The notes beneath the pieces were generated by a model. The model was not told the DNA's origin and did no database searches. It worked only from the letters and a program-made list of their open reading frames with translations. This document shows, one piece after another, positions 63,880-64,000 of a stretch of DNA of 64,000 nt (position 1 is the first letter of the stretch; every line of letters begins with the position of its first letter). The position numbers and the translations under genes are program-made. Source of the DNA: Burkholderiales bacterium PBB3. GTDB lineage: Bacteria > Pseudomonadota > Gammaproteobacteria > Burkholderiales > Burkholderiaceae_C. The DNA lies in the NCBI GenBank assembly GCA_002256115.1, contig NKIK01000014.1, positions 39,204-103,203 of the forward strand. The letters run 5' to 3'.

Positions 63880-64000
63880 TCACCCTGTGAAACAAGGCTG
63901 AATCGTCTTGCCGTTAAACACGCTCACCAGACACTCAAACAGATTGCCCTTCTGCTTAGTCATCGTCGCCAAGTAAGAGCGGATCGTAAAGAACGTATCC
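63880..64000 (-). CDS. C-terminal fragment of a transposase-like protein (partial)
   Basis: The last 39 codons of an open frame that enters from the right edge (FFTIRSYLATMTKQKGNLFE, then CLVSVFNGKTIQPCF, stop at 63880). The pattern of basic residues and the KQ..N.F..L..VF.G tail resembles the C-termini of IS66-type transposases, but only the end is visible. The gap to the YHYH gene (63751-63879) shows no clear inverted terminal repeat. Confidence 0.5.
   Translation of the reverse strand, partial: DTFFTIRSYLATMTKQKGNLFECLVSVFNGKTIQPCFTG

Overview
The window looks like a chromosomal segment from a Comamonadaceae member (Betaproteobacteria, Burkholderiales), most like Rhodoferax or Polaromonas. 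The evidence is the gene order glyA-nrdR-minor pilins-pilY1-pilE-ribD, a TctC-type tripartite transporter, a Liv-type transporter beside a PHB depolymerase, DUF349 and HD-GYP proteins, and short dispersed repeats. No phage, CRISPR array or plasmid functions were found. A transposase-like tail runs off the right edge.

Layout. 1-11.3 kb (minus strand): a type IV pilus operon (fimT, pilV, pilW, pilX, pilY1, pilE), joined by 4-nt overlaps or short gaps, then ribD and a PglL/Wzy_C-type O-oligosaccharyltransferase that runs off the left edge. 11.4-14.2 kb: nrdR, glyA behind a ZTP (pfl) riboswitch, and a lytic transglycosylase. 14.2-14.95 kb: an intergenic region full of hairpins. 15-19.3 kb: a DUF349 protein and a GAF/HD-GYP protein. 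19.3-23.5 kb (minus): lpxH, two cyclophilins, an L,D-transpeptidase and a TPR protein. 23.7-32.8 kb (plus): cysS, an AlkA-like glycosylase, accA, tilS, lysC, tRNA-Ser(GCU) and mdlAB. 32.9-38.4 kb: hslR and a TctE/TctD pair, divergent from tctCBA. 38.6-40.2 kb: a LigB-type dioxygenase and an orphan ABC ATPase. 40.2-50.4 kb: a sigma54 activator, a -24/-12 promoter and a catabolic cluster (binding protein, PHB depolymerase, livGFHM, second binding protein, alpha/beta hydrolase). 50.4-56.2 kb: a hypothetical gene, then xdhC, a TetR regulator and iorBA, divergent from a MocA-like gene over a two-site operator. 56.2-61.2 kb: FecR and OmpA-type proteins, a CHASE2/nucleotidyl cyclase and an HD-fold protein. 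61.1-63.75 kb: a HupE/UreJ protein and a YHYH lipoprotein.

Functional links. The pilin genes and the glycosyltransferase form one pilus assembly and modification unit. The sigma54 cluster could let the cell depolymerise PHB outside the cytoplasm and import the products. The iorBA neighbours supply cofactor synthesis and control. The Tct genes form a sensor-regulated uptake unit.

Two repeat families stand out. One is a 35-nt element (core TGCGGGAGCAGCTA) present six times; its three sense-strand copies inside genes share one reading frame. The other is a long hairpin present in two convergent gene gaps, with the same loop but different arms that remain complementary. Both are described under findings.
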